Positions 15,195 through 22,748 of a DNA stretch of 22,809 nt are shown piece by piece. The notes below the pieces were generated by a model that was given only the letters and a program-made list of their open reading frames with translations, searched no databases and was not told the DNA's origin. Source of the stretch: JARRNO01 sp037384885 (GTDB lineage: Bacteria > Acidobacteriota > UBA4820 > DSQY01); the NCBI GenBank assembly GCA_037384885.1, contig JARRNO010000025.1, positions 1 through 22,809 of the forward strand, in the 5' to 3' direction. Position numbers and translations under genes: made by a program. How positions within the stretch are numbered: position 1 is the first letter of the stretch; each line of letters starts with the position of its first letter.

Positions 15195-15210
15195 CGGGGA
15201 AGACGCTGAA

Positions 15211-16290
15211 TCATTCCTCAGGCTGAACCCGCCTCTCCAGCGAAGAGGGATTGGAAGCCGCAATCTTCGCCATTTCCAGCTCCACCTTACCCTCCTTCAC
15301 CAGCTTGAGGAGGTGCTGGTCCAGCGTCTGCATCCCGTAGATGTCCCCGCCTTCCTCCATATAGCGTGTCACGGCCTGGGTCTTGGAAGCGTCCCGGATG
15401 CACTCCTGGATGGTGCGGGTGGTGCGCAGGATTTCCACGGCGGGAATCCGCCCATGGGTTCCCTTCCAAGGCAGCAGCCGCAGTGAAATCACGGCCATGA
15501 GGCAGTCGGCGAGCCGGCTCCTCACCTGCTGCTCCTGGCTGCCGGGAAAGAATCCGATGAGGTGGTTCAGGGTTTTAAGGGCGTCCTGGGTATGGAGAGC
15601 CGAAAAGACCACGTGGCCCGTTTCCGCCGCCTTGAGGGCGACCTCCAGGGTATCGCGGTCCCGCATCTCCCCGATGAAGATGATATCCGGGTCCTGGCGC
15701 AGGGCCGCCTGGAGAGCCCGGCGGAAGCTCGGCGTATCCGAGCCGACCTCGCGCTGGCTGATGACCGACAGCTTGTGCTTAAAAAGAAATTCGATGGGGT
15801 CTTCGATCGTCACGATGTGAGTCCGCCGTGTTTCGTTGATGTGGTTGATCATGGCGGCCAGCGTGGTGGATTTTCCGTTTCCGGTGGAACCCGTCACCAG
15901 CACGAGCCCCCGGCGTATTCCGGCGATCTGCTCCAGAACCGGGGGAAGGGCCAGGTCCTTGAACGCGCCCACTTGTATGGGGATGACGCGCAGCACCACG
16001 GAGAACGTGCCCCGCTGGCGGAAGATGTTGACGCGGAACCGGCCGTGTCCCTCCAGGGAGTACGAAAGATCGAGGTCCGAGAGCTGTTCGAGCGTCTCGC
16101 TCCGGTAGGTCTTGGACAAGACCTCCTCCACGATGGCCGCCGTTTCATCCGGCGAAAGCGGATGGTACTTCACTTCGGCCAGTTCGCCCCTGACCCGCAG
16201 AAGCGGAGGTGACCCCACCTGGAGATGAACATCGGACGCGCCCTTTTCGATGGCGTTGACCAGCAGCCTCTGGAAGACACCGGTGTCCAT
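15211..16290 (-). CDS. pilT: PilT/PilU-type pilus retraction ATPase
   Basis: A 359-residue hexameric secretion-type ATPase acting at the cytoplasmic base of a type IV pilus, where it powers retraction and twitching. Features: N-terminal PAS-like part (ASDVHLQVGSPPLLRVRGEL), Walker A GSTGNGKST at 134-142 (the usual form is GPTGSGKST), catalytic Glu164 in TIEDPIEF, Walker B DPDIIFIGEMRD (201-211) and His box GHVVFSALHT. The C-terminal region IPAVEILRTTRTIQECIRD sits where PilT has AIRNLIRE, and GMQTLDQHLLKL ends the core. Both PilT and PilU assignments are possible. Two ATGs are 6 bases apart (16296 and 16290); the ribosome site fits 16290. No pilin or pilus motor gene is adjacent. Confidence 0.92.
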   Translation of the reverse strand: MDTGVFQRLLVNAIEKGASDVHLQVGSPPLLRVRGELAEVKYHPLSPDETAAIVEEVLSKTYRSETLEQLSDLDLSYSLEGHGRFRVNIFRQRGTFSVVLRVIPIQVGAFKDLALPPVLEQIAGIRRGLVLVTGSTGNGKSTTLAAMINHINETRRTHIVTIEDPIEFLFKHKLSVISQREVGSDTPSFRRALQAALRQDPDIIFIGEMRDRDTLEVALKAAETGHVVFSALHTQDALKTLNHLIGFFPGSQEQQVRSRLADCLMAVISLRLLPWKGTHGRIPAVEILRTTRTIQECIRDASKTQAVTRYMEEGGDIYGMQTLDQHLLKLVKEGKVELEMAKIAASNPSSLERRVQPEE

Positions 16291-16297
16291 GGTCATT

Positions 16298-16303
16298 CTC
16301 CTT
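16298..16303 (-). promoter_or_regulatory. Ribosome binding site deciding the pilT start
   Basis: AAGGAG on the minus strand is 7 bases before the ATG at 16290 but only 1 base before the ATG at 16296, so 16290 is the better start. Confidence 0.65.
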
Positions 16304-16386
16304 TTCTTCGGGCCGGCCTCGCCGGCTTCTTCCTGCTTTGGTATCTGTTTTTAATATAAGGCGGAACGGCGGAAGTTTCCGCCCGG

Positions 16387-17292
16387 CTAGAAGATGTCCC
16401 GCGCCGGGAGAACCGAAAGCCCGCGCCAGTTCCAGCGGGTCATGCGAGAAATTTCACCCCCCGGCGAAAGGTCGACGGCCCAGGCGGCGCCCCGCGCTTT
16501 CAAGGCCGCTGTCACCGCCGTCCAATCGGTGGGAAGCGCAAGGGCCTCCCGGACGGTCTCGCGGATTTCACGGCCTTTACAGAGAAGGGCGCCGTCGATG
16601 GGAGACACGAGCGGGAAATCCGGGTCGGCCAGATCTCTCCCGTTCCACCACGGGGCGACCTCATCCCGGGTGGCGGCCATATACGGAGAATGAAGCGGCA
16701 CGTCGAACCCGAGGTCCCGGATGTCGAGCACCTCGCCCTTGAGCATCTCCACGGCCTGGGCCACCTCCCGTGACGGTCCCGCAAAGACGACCTGCATCCG
16801 GTTGTTAATGTCGGCGGGTTCCAGGCCGGGGAGCCCCAGGGTGCGGAAGCGCTCCATGAGAGCGCCAGGTTCCAGGCCCGTGCAGGCGCCCATTGAAAAC
16901 CGCCCTGCAGGAAAACGTTTTTGATTGCAGGCATTGACCCGCCTCACCCACTCCAGGAACAGGGGGAGCGGCGCACAGCCTGCGGCGGCCGCGGCGGCGT
17001 AGAACCCCAGCGAATAACCGGCCGAGAGAGCAGGCGGCCCCAGCCGGTCCATCACGGCGAGGGAGCAGGCCCAGCCGTGTGTCACCATCAGGAGCGACGC
17101 CCCGAAGCGATCCTCCAGAGAAGACGCTCCGGGGCCGGAGACAAGGCCGGCATAGTCCCTTTCGCCCCAGGCCTCCAGCTGCTCCAACGCATCCGCAAAA
17201 GCGGGCTCTTGGAGAAAGGGGCGCTCCATGCCCTCGAGCGCGCCGAGCTGGCCGGGAAACAACAGGGCGTAGGGTCCGGATGGACGATTCAA
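16387..17292 (-). CDS. FabD-like acyltransferase (malonyl-CoA:ACP transacylase fold), variant active site
   Basis: A 301-residue protein of the acyltransferase family that normally moves malonyl from CoA to acyl carrier protein. Seen: N-terminal LLFPGQ (10-15), nucleophile elbow SAGYSLGFYAA with Ser94, a region NACNQKRFPAGRFSMGA in place of the substrate Arg motif, INNRMQVVFAG (162-171, matching the N-x-x-Q-V-V-x-S-G strand) and HSPYM with His201 as the likely catalytic base. The usual GHSLGE elbow reads GYSLGF, so the His before the Ser is Tyr93 and the Glu after it is Phe97. It is not beside other fatty-acid genes. The start is a TTG at 17292 with GAGGGAG 6 bases upstream. It may be a specialised or side-activity acyltransferase rather than the main FabD. 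Confidence 0.8.
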   Translation of the reverse strand: MNRPSGPYALLFPGQLGALEGMERPFLQEPAFADALEQLEAWGERDYAGLVSGPGASSLEDRFGASLLMVTHGWACSLAVMDRLGPPALSAGYSLGFYAAAAAAGCAPLPLFLEWVRRVNACNQKRFPAGRFSMGACTGLEPGALMERFRTLGLPGLEPADINNRMQVVFAGPSREVAQAVEMLKGEVLDIRDLGFDVPLHSPYMAATRDEVAPWWNGRDLADPDFPLVSPIDGALLCKGREIRETVREALALPTDWTAVTAALKARGAAWAVDLSPGGEISRMTRWNWRGLSVLPARDIF

Positions 17293-17294
17293 AA

Positions 17295-17323
17295 TTGACT
17301 CCCTCGGGGCTTCATATTAACAT
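17295..17323 (+). promoter_or_regulatory. Candidate promoter for the cNMP-fold / PBP1A cluster
   Basis: TTGACT (17295-17300, five of six to -35) is followed after 17 bases by TAACAT (17318-17323, four of six to -10), leaving a leader of about 70 bases before the ATG at 17401. It overlaps the ribosome site of the divergent FabD-like gene. Confidence 0.4.
17299..17305 (-). promoter_or_regulatory. Ribosome binding site supporting the TTG start of the FabD-like gene
   Basis: GAGGGAG on the minus strand lies 6 bases before the TTG at 17292. No ATG or GTG start is available upstream of the LLFPGQ motif. Confidence 0.6.
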
Positions 17324-17400
17324 GAGGCCTTGCGGGGAAAGGAAGACCTTCCGCTTACGGCGCCTGATCCCGGCGGCGCCCAGCCCTGGAGACCGGTGTC

Positions 17401-17910
17401 ATGAAGCTCTGGCGCGGAAAGCTTGACCAGATTCACCTGCTGAAAGGGCTGGAGGCGGATGAGCTCGCAGCCGTTACCGGGGCGCTTCAGCGAGAGCAGT
17501 TCCCCGCCGGCACCGTGATCCTGGACCAGGGATACGGCAACCTGAAACTCTTCATCCTTGTGGAAGGGAAGGTCCAGATCTTGAGGAAAGCAGGTAAATT
17601 GGAAGCGTTGATCGGCGTTCTGGAACCCTTTCAGACTTTCGGGGAAATGAGCGTCGTGGACGGCAGGCCAGTGAGCGCGACCGTGAGGGCCGAATCAGAT
17701 GTGACGGCGTTGGCCCTCTCCCGCGACCGCTTCGAGGCTCTCACCGCGGAATCTCCGCGGCTCGCAGCCAGGCTCTGGGAAAATCTCTGCCGTGAACTTG
17801 TCTCCCGGATCCGGTCCACCACGGACCAGGTCCAGGACTACTTCGCCGTCAACCAGGCGCTTTGCGAAAACGAAACCTTCCGGGAATTCTACAGACTCTA
17901 CGGGCTCTGA
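17401..17910 (+). CDS. Cyclic-nucleotide-binding-fold (CNBD) protein
   Basis: A 169-residue protein made almost wholly of one cNMP-binding beta-roll with an added C-terminal helical tail and no DNA-binding domain. Beta-roll landmarks are FPAGTVILDQGYGNLKLFIL, VEGKVQILRKAGKLE and the phosphate cassette region FGEMSVVDGRPVSATVRA. In proteins that bind cAMP or cGMP the cassette usually has Arg directly before the Ser/Thr-Ala pair (P-R-S-A). Here that position is Val91 (P-V-S-A), so binding of a cyclic phosphate is doubtful. The 3' end overlaps the PBP1A gene by 49 bp if PBP1A starts at the TTG chosen here, implying coupled translation and perhaps joint function. Start ATG 17401 has GGAG 9 bases upstream. 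Specific function unknown. Confidence 0.85.
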   Translation: MKLWRGKLDQIHLLKGLEADELAAVTGALQREQFPAGTVILDQGYGNLKLFILVEGKVQILRKAGKLEALIGVLEPFQTFGEMSVVDGRPVSATVRAESDVTALALSRDRFEALTAESPRLAARLWENLCRELVSRIRSTTDQVQDYFAVNQALCENETFREFYRLYGL

Positions 17911-20444
17911 TCCCGGCAAGATGGTCGGCCAAGATCGGAATCATCCTGCTCCTCGCGGGCTTCGGGGCGGGTATCGGACTGGGTGTCTTTTTAACCCGCA
18001 ACGTGCCGGAGGTGGACAGCCTCCAGTTCACGGTTCCCAGTCTCACGACCCGCATCTTCAGCAGCGACGGCAAGATCCTTCAGGAATACGGCGCTGAGAA
18101 GCGTATTCTCGTCGACTACCAGCACATCTCCCCCAACTTCATTTACGCCCTGGTCTCGGTGGAAGATTCCAGCTTCTTCCACCACCACGGAATCTCCATC
18201 CGGGGTATCCTCCGCGCTCTCGTCACGGACATTCTCAAGCTTCGCAAGAGCCAAGGCGGCAGCACCATCACCCAGCAGCTCGCCCGGCAGTATTTTCTGA
18301 CGCCCAGGAAAACCTTCACACGAAAGCTGCGGGAGATGATCCTGGCCGTGAACATCGAAAGGCATTACAGCAAGCAGCAGATTCTGGAAATGTACTCCAA
18401 CAAAGTCTATTTCGGACACGGGTATTACGGCGTGGAGAGCGCCTCGCGCTTCTACTTCGGGAAGCCCGCCTCCGACCTTACGCTTGCCCAGGGAGCCTTC
18501 CTGGCGGGAATCATCCAGCGGCCCACCTATTTCTCTCCCAAGATCCACCCCAAGCGGGCCCTCGCCAGACGGAACTTCGTCCTTTACCGCATGTGGCAGA
18601 CCGGGCACATCACCAAAGCCCAGTACAAAACGGCGCGGGCGAACCCCCTCAAGGTCGTCGAGAAGGAACCCGGCGATGAAGGCGCAGCGGCCGACGTCAC
18701 CGAGCGCATCCGCATCTACCTCGAGAACAAGTACGGCGAAGAGACGCTTTACAACAAGGGCCTGAACGTCTATACGACCATCAACGCCCAGATGCAGGCG
18801 GAGGCCGTCAAGGCCCTTCGGGAGGGGCTTCACGCCTACGATCACCGTCACGGTTACCGCGGCCCGCAGCGGGGCGACAACGCCCCCGAGCCGGACACAA
18901 ACCCCAACGCCTTCAAGGACGGCGCCCGGGTGTGGGGCGCCGTGACCTCCGTCGAGCGCCGGCATATTGAGGTCGAGGTCTGCGGGCAAACGCTGAAGCT
19001 GTCGCACGCCGAGTGGCGGTGGGCCGGCTACCTCCGCCCGGAAAGGATCTTCAAGAAGGGCGACCGCGTCCTGATCCACGTACTCGAAACACAGCCCCAC
19101 GTGAAGGTCGAACTGGACCAGATGCCGGACGCCCAGGCCGCCCTCCTCGCCGTGGATCCGCACACGGGAGACGTGAAGGCCCTGGTGGGAGGCTACGATT
19201 TCGACCAGTCCCAGTTCAACCGCGTCATCCAGGCGCACAGGCAGACCGGATCGGCCGTGAAGCCCCTGATCTACGCCACGGCCTTCGCAAACGGCTACAC
19301 CCTGGCCGACCGGGTGATCGACGAGCCCACCATGTTCCTGACGGGCCGCGAGGACCCGGCAAAAGTATGTGAGGAAGGCTACATCCCGCGGGACTTCGAT
19401 AAAGAATACTTCGGCGAGATCACCCTCAGGACGGCCCTGGAACATTCCATCAACATCTGCGCGGTTCATCTGCTGAACCAGGTGGGTTATTCCAGGGTGA
19501 TCAGCCTGATGCGGAAAATGCACATCACCGCGGAACTCAAGCCCTATCCCTCCATGGCACTCGGCGCGTTCGAGATTACCCTCTGGCAGCTGACCGGGGC
19601 CTACGCCACCCTGGACAACCAGGGCGTCTACATCAAGCCCCACTACATCACCCGGATCACCGACCGGAACGGAAAGATCCTGGAGGCCTATCAGCCCATC
19701 CCGGAAACCGTGCTGGATCCGGGCGTCGCGTACATCACCATCCAGGGGATGGAAGGCGTCATCAAGGCGGGCACCGCCCGGAGCGCCGCCGGCATGAAGG
19801 GACATTTCGCGGGCAAGACGGGAACGACGGACGACTACTCGGATTCCTGGTTCCTGGGCTTCAATCCCGACCTCGTATGCGGCGTCTGGGCCGGCAAGGA
19901 CGATCACACATCCCTCGGCAAACTGGAAACGGGCGCCCGCGTGGCCCTTCCCATCTGGGAACAGTTCATGACCACGGCCACCCAAGGCCAAGAAAACGAC
20001 AACTGGGCCCAGCCGGCCAACGTGACGAAAGTTCTCATCGATCCGGACACGGGCCTCAGGGCGGGTGTGGACACGCCCTGCAGCGCGGTGGCCCCCGAAT
20101 ACTTCATCAAGGGAACCGCGCCGACGAAGATGTGCAGCCCGGTTGCGCATTACAGGCTGAAGCTTCCCTTCTTCCTCCAGCGCTATCCCATCCGGCCGGA
20201 TTTCACACTGGTCATTCCCCAGGCCGACCTGACCGCCTGGCTTCAGACCTATCCGAACATCCTCACCCAGGTGAATGATTCGCAGTTGCTCATCTCCTGG
20301 AAGGGCACTACATTTCCTCTGAAAGTGGATGTGACGCCTTCCCCGCCGGAACCTCCACCGGCGCCGGATCAGCCGCCGCCTCTGCCCAAGGAAGGAAGTG
20401 TCGCCTGTGGCGCCGTCGTCGAATACGTACACGCAAACCGCTGA
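17862..20444 (+). CDS. mrcA: Class A penicillin-binding protein (PBP1A-like transglycosylase/transpeptidase)
   Basis: An 860-residue bifunctional peptidoglycan synthase anchored in the inner membrane and acting in the periplasm. Order: short basic cytosolic part, membrane helix about 24-44, GT51 transglycosylase with VEDSSFFHHHGI (Glu101), GGSTITQQLAR (132-142), TRKLREMILAVNIER and NKVYFGHGYYGVESAS; an OB-like insert about 330-420; and a transpeptidase with nucleophile motif SAVK (Ser464-Lys467), SIN (529-531) and KTGT (652-655). A proline-rich tail closes the protein. No ATG exists before residue ~159, so a TTG at 17862 inside the preceding gene is chosen. It gives the expected basic segment before the helix but has only a weak ribosome site, which suggests coupling to the upstream gene. 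The tail overlaps the next gene by 38 bp. Confidence 0.94.
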   Translation: MRKRNLPGILQTLRALIPARWSAKIGIILLLAGFGAGIGLGVFLTRNVPEVDSLQFTVPSLTTRIFSSDGKILQEYGAEKRILVDYQHISPNFIYALVSVEDSSFFHHHGISIRGILRALVTDILKLRKSQGGSTITQQLARQYFLTPRKTFTRKLREMILAVNIERHYSKQQILEMYSNKVYFGHGYYGVESASRFYFGKPASDLTLAQGAFLAGIIQRPTYFSPKIHPKRALARRNFVLYRMWQTGHITKAQYKTARANPLKVVEKEPGDEGAAADVTERIRIYLENKYGEETLYNKGLNVYTTINAQMQAEAVKALREGLHAYDHRHGYRGPQRGDNAPEPDTNPNAFKDGARVWGAVTSVERRHIEVEVCGQTLKLSHAEWRWAGYLRPERIFKKGDRVLIHVLETQPHVKVELDQMPDAQAALLAVDPHTGDVKALVGGYDFDQSQFNRVIQAHRQTGSAVKPLIYATAFANGYTLADRVIDEPTMFLTGREDPAKVCEEGYIPRDFDKEYFGEITLRTALEHSINICAVHLLNQVGYSRVISLMRKMHITAELKPYPSMALGAFEITLWQLTGAYATLDNQGVYIKPHYITRITDRNGKILEAYQPIPETVLDPGVAYITIQGMEGVIKAGTARSAAGMKGHFAGKTGTTDDYSDSWFLGFNPDLVCGVWAGKDDHTSLGKLETGARVALPIWEQFMTTATQGQENDNWAQPANVTKVLIDPDTGLRAGVDTPCSAVAPEYFIKGTAPTKMCSPVAHYRLKLPFFLQRYPIRPDFTLVIPQADLTAWLQTYPNILTQVNDSQLLISWKGTTFPLKVDVTPSPPEPPPAPDQPPPLPKEGSVACGAVVEYVHANR
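20388..20398 (+). promoter_or_regulatory. Ribosome binding site deciding the amrS start
   Basis: AAGGAAGGAAG ends 8 bases before the GTG at 20407 but directly abuts the GTG at 20398, so 20407 is the more likely start. Confidence 0.5.
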
Positions 20445-21480
20445 TCTCCCGGAAGATCTCTTTTCACCCGCCGTTTTGTGGCATCCGGAGGGCAAGGGGC
20501 GGGTCAGGTGCGACCTCTGCGCCCACCGCTGCTCGATTTTGCCGGGGCGCGAAGGCGTGTGCAAGGTCAGGATCAACCGGAACGGAGAGCTGGTGACGCT
20601 CGTCCGTAACCGGCTCGTCGCCTCAGCCGTCGATCCCATCGAGAAGAAACCCCTCTTCCATTTTCTGCCGGGAACGTTGTCCTTCTCCCTGGCCACCATG
20701 GGCTGCAACTTCCGCTGCCGCTACTGCCAGAACTGGCAAATCAGCCAATTCCGGCGGGAAGGCGGAGATGTGGCGGGCGCTTTGAGCCATCCCGGGAGCA
20801 TCGTCCGGCAAGCCCTGCGGAGCGGATGTTCGACCATCGCCTACACCTACACCGAGCCCACCATCTTTTTCGAAACCGCGATGGAAGTGGGGGAACGCGC
20901 CAGGGCGGCGGGGCTGAAGAATATTTTCGTCTCCAACGGCTACATGACCCCCGGGGCCGCGCAAAAGGCGCGCTCCTTCCTGGACGCCGCCAACGTGGAC
21001 TTGAAGAGCTTCGACGACCGGCACTACCGCAAGGTGTGCGGCGCCCGCCTCAAGGGCGTCCTCGAGGGGCTCGAAGCCCTGCTCGCCGAAGGGTACTGGG
21101 TGGAGGTGACGACGCTCCTCGTCCCTGGGGTCAACGATTCGGACGAGGAACTCAGGGCCATGGCCCGCTATCTGGCGAAGCTGAATCCAGACATCCCCTG
21201 GCACCTCTCCCGTTTCCACCCCGACTACCGGATGCGCGACACCGGCCCCACCCCGATGGAACGGATGGAGCGCGCCTGGTCCCTTGGAAAAGAAGCCGGA
21301 CTGCGATACATTTATCTTGGCAATGTTCCCGGGGATTCCCGGGAAAGCACGTTGTGCCCCGGATGCGGCGCGCTGGTTGTCGAGCGCCGCGGCTTCACGC
21401 TCCGGAGCCTCGGACTGAAGGACGGGCGCTGCGCTTCGTGCGGGCGCGAGATCGCCGGGCTTTGGAAAGAGGATTCCTAA
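20407..21480 (+). CDS. amrS: AmmeMemoRadiSam-system radical SAM enzyme (AmrS-like)
   Basis: A 357-residue cytosolic radical SAM protein. An N-terminal Cys box CDLCAHRCSILPGREGVC (Cys35, 38, 42, 52) precedes the radical SAM motif MGCNFRCRYCQNW (Cys100, 104, 107), which holds the 4Fe-4S cluster that cleaves SAM. Further family stretches are AYTYTEPTIFFE, FVSNGYMTPGAA, DLKSFDDRHYRKVCG, LLVPGVNDS and PWHLSRFHPDYRM. It ends with two CxxC pairs (LCPGCG and CASCG) and GLW, a zinc-ribbon-like end usual for AmrS. The family is named from its association with AMMECR1 and Memo domains; neither is in this window, and the reaction is not something I can infer here. Start GTG 20407 is chosen by the ribosome site. 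It overlaps the PBP1A gene by 38 bp, and the exbD gene follows after 12 bases. Confidence 0.93.
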   Translation: MAPSSNTYTQTADLPEDLFSPAVLWHPEGKGRVRCDLCAHRCSILPGREGVCKVRINRNGELVTLVRNRLVASAVDPIEKKPLFHFLPGTLSFSLATMGCNFRCRYCQNWQISQFRREGGDVAGALSHPGSIVRQALRSGCSTIAYTYTEPTIFFETAMEVGERARAAGLKNIFVSNGYMTPGAAQKARSFLDAANVDLKSFDDRHYRKVCGARLKGVLEGLEALLAEGYWVEVTTLLVPGVNDSDEELRAMARYLAKLNPDIPWHLSRFHPDYRMRDTGPTPMERMERAWSLGKEAGLRYIYLGNVPGDSRESTLCPGCGALVVERRGFTLRSLGLKDGRCASCGREIAGLWKEDS

Positions 21481-21492
21481 GAAGGAGGCTGC

Positions 21493-21915
21493 ATGGCTTT
21501 CGGTTCCATGGGTGGAGAAGAAGGCGGTCCCGTCGCCGATATCAACGTGACCCCGCTGGTCGACGTCATGCTCGTGCTGCTCGTGATCTTCATGATCACG
21601 ACCCCGCTGTTCGAGCGGGGAATCGACGTGAACCTGCCTCAGACCGTCAGCAGCAATATCAGCGGACAGGAACGGGTAATCCTCACGATCCCAAAGGACA
21701 AGAACTACGTCTACTTCAACAGCCAACCGGTCAACCGCAAGCTGATGAAGGGCTATCTGGAACAAATCTTTAGCAAGCGCAAGGACAAGACCGTTTACCT
21801 GTTCGCCGATAAGAGCGTGCCCTACGGTGAAGTTCTTCACGTCATGGACGAAGTGAAGCAGGCGGGAATTCAGACCGTTGGACTGGCCACCGAGCCCCCA
21901 AGCAATAACCGATGA
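21493..21915 (+). CDS. exbD: ExbD/TolR-family biopolymer transport protein
   Basis: A 140-residue inner-membrane protein with one N-terminal membrane helix (about 25-42) and a periplasmic domain. The hallmark INVTPLVDVMLVLLVIFMIT contains Asp24, the membrane Asp that carries protons in ExbD/TolR. The periplasmic end (TVYLFADKSVPYGEVLHVMD followed by GIQTVGLATEP) is typical. With an ExbB/TolQ partner it uses the proton motive force to energise TonB or TolA. AAGGAGG lies 4 bases before the ATG. No exbB/tolQ gene is next to it: upstream is amrS, downstream is the TonB-type gene. The partner must be elsewhere. Confidence 0.95.
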   Translation: MAFGSMGGEEGGPVADINVTPLVDVMLVLLVIFMITTPLFERGIDVNLPQTVSSNISGQERVILTIPKDKNYVYFNSQPVNRKLMKGYLEQIFSKRKDKTVYLFADKSVPYGEVLHVMDEVKQAGIQTVGLATEPPSNNR

Positions 21916-21966
21916 GGGCGGCGCGCAACGCGGCCGGCCTGTGACACGCAACTGGAGGCGCGTGGT

Positions 21967-22725
21967 ATGGCAGGTAGAATGCAACCGGGGTCTTTTTCCG
22001 GCTACAGGAGACCCGGCCGCCTGCACCCGTTGCGGCACCATGCATCTGTTACCCTTCCCCTGACGCTGATTCTTTCCGCCTGCCTCCACCTGCTCGGGAT
22101 GTGGGGCCTGTTCGCTCACCCCGTCTTCAGCCAGGGCCCCCGTTTCAACACCCCCATCAAGGTGAAGCTCATCACCCTGCCGCAGGGGCGCGCCGGCGCC
22201 GTTTCGGGAACGCCGGGAAAGACCGTGGCAGCCCCCAAGCCTCCGGAACCGGAGCCTCCGAAAATCGAAAAGCCGAAAACCACGCTGCCGGGAAAGCCGA
22301 AACCGAAGACCCAGCCTTCAAAATCGCCCGTAGCCACCCAGAAGAAGGGCGTGGCGGCCGGACTCGGCCACAAGGACACTTCCGTCGGACTGGGGGGCAA
22401 GGGGGCCGGCATCATCATGGACGAGGCCAACTTCCATTACGCATGGTACAAGGCCCGGCTCGAGGACATTCTCAAATCCCATTGGCAGCGTCCCCCGTTG
22501 AAGCAGAACCTCACGGCGAGTGTGCATTTCATTATCACGGCGGCGTGAGACGCCATCAACGTCCAGCTCGTTCAATCCAGCGGCAACAGCCAATTCGACC
22601 AGTCTGTTCTGCGCGCCGTTTACGCCTCGGCGCCCTTCCCCAAGTTTCCGCCGCAGTATCAATCGGACAGGGTCGGCGTCCTTTACACCTTCGAACTCGT
22701 TCCCGGCCAGGACCAGGGACAATAA
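21967..22725 (+). CDS. TonB/TolA-type energy transducer, C-terminal domain interrupted by in-frame TGA
   Basis: A 252-codon frame with an internal TGA at codon 194. The first 193 residues hold a basic N-terminus, a membrane helix (about 29-45, LPLTLILSACLHLLGMW), a Pro/Lys-rich periplasmic spacer (about 75-125, with repeated KP/PEP patterns) and the first half of a TonB C-terminal domain (ARLEDILKSHWQRPPL, VHFIITAA). After the TGA the same frame continues with DAINVQLVQSSGNSQFDQ, VLRAVYASAPFPKFPPQY and VGVLYTFELVPGQ, the second half of the domain, and ends at TAA 22723-22725. Alignment by eye puts the TGA at the conserved turn glycine, so GGA to TGA would explain it. A GGAGG lies 8 bases before the ATG. 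As written, the product would lack the part that contacts the outer-membrane receptor. It is therefore a recent nonsense mutation, a sequencing error, or (less likely) recoded. Confidence 0.85.
22546..22548 (+). other. In-frame TGA inside the TonB C-terminal domain
   Basis: Both sides of this codon code for the same conserved domain in the same frame with no other disturbance. Other genes in the window (for example cydA and the ABC ATPase at 0.9-1.5 kb) use TGA as a normal stop, so the genetic code is standard for this codon. Confidence 0.85.
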
Positions 22726-22748
22726 AGCGCACGCGACGGAGCCAGGCC

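Noticed and set aside
16311..16325. Inverted repeat GCCGGC-CTC-GCCGGC upstream of pilT
   Set aside because: No T-run on either side and it lies between the FabD-like stop and the pilT start; probably chance in GC-rich DNA.
17991..20708. A 905-codon open frame on the minus strand opposite the PBP1A gene
   Set aside because: It is codon-aligned antisense of PBP1A. In GC-rich DNA this phase stays open because TTA, CTA and TCA sense codons are rare. Its composition has no family-like motif.
20623..22119. A 498-codon minus-strand frame opposite amrS and exbD
   Set aside because: It crosses two well-supported plus-strand genes, has no ribosome site and shows no domain.
22546..22548. Alternative genetic code reading TGA as glycine (as in Gracilibacteria/SR1)
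   Set aside because: Several complete genes here end in TGA and the DNA is GC-rich, unlike those lineages.
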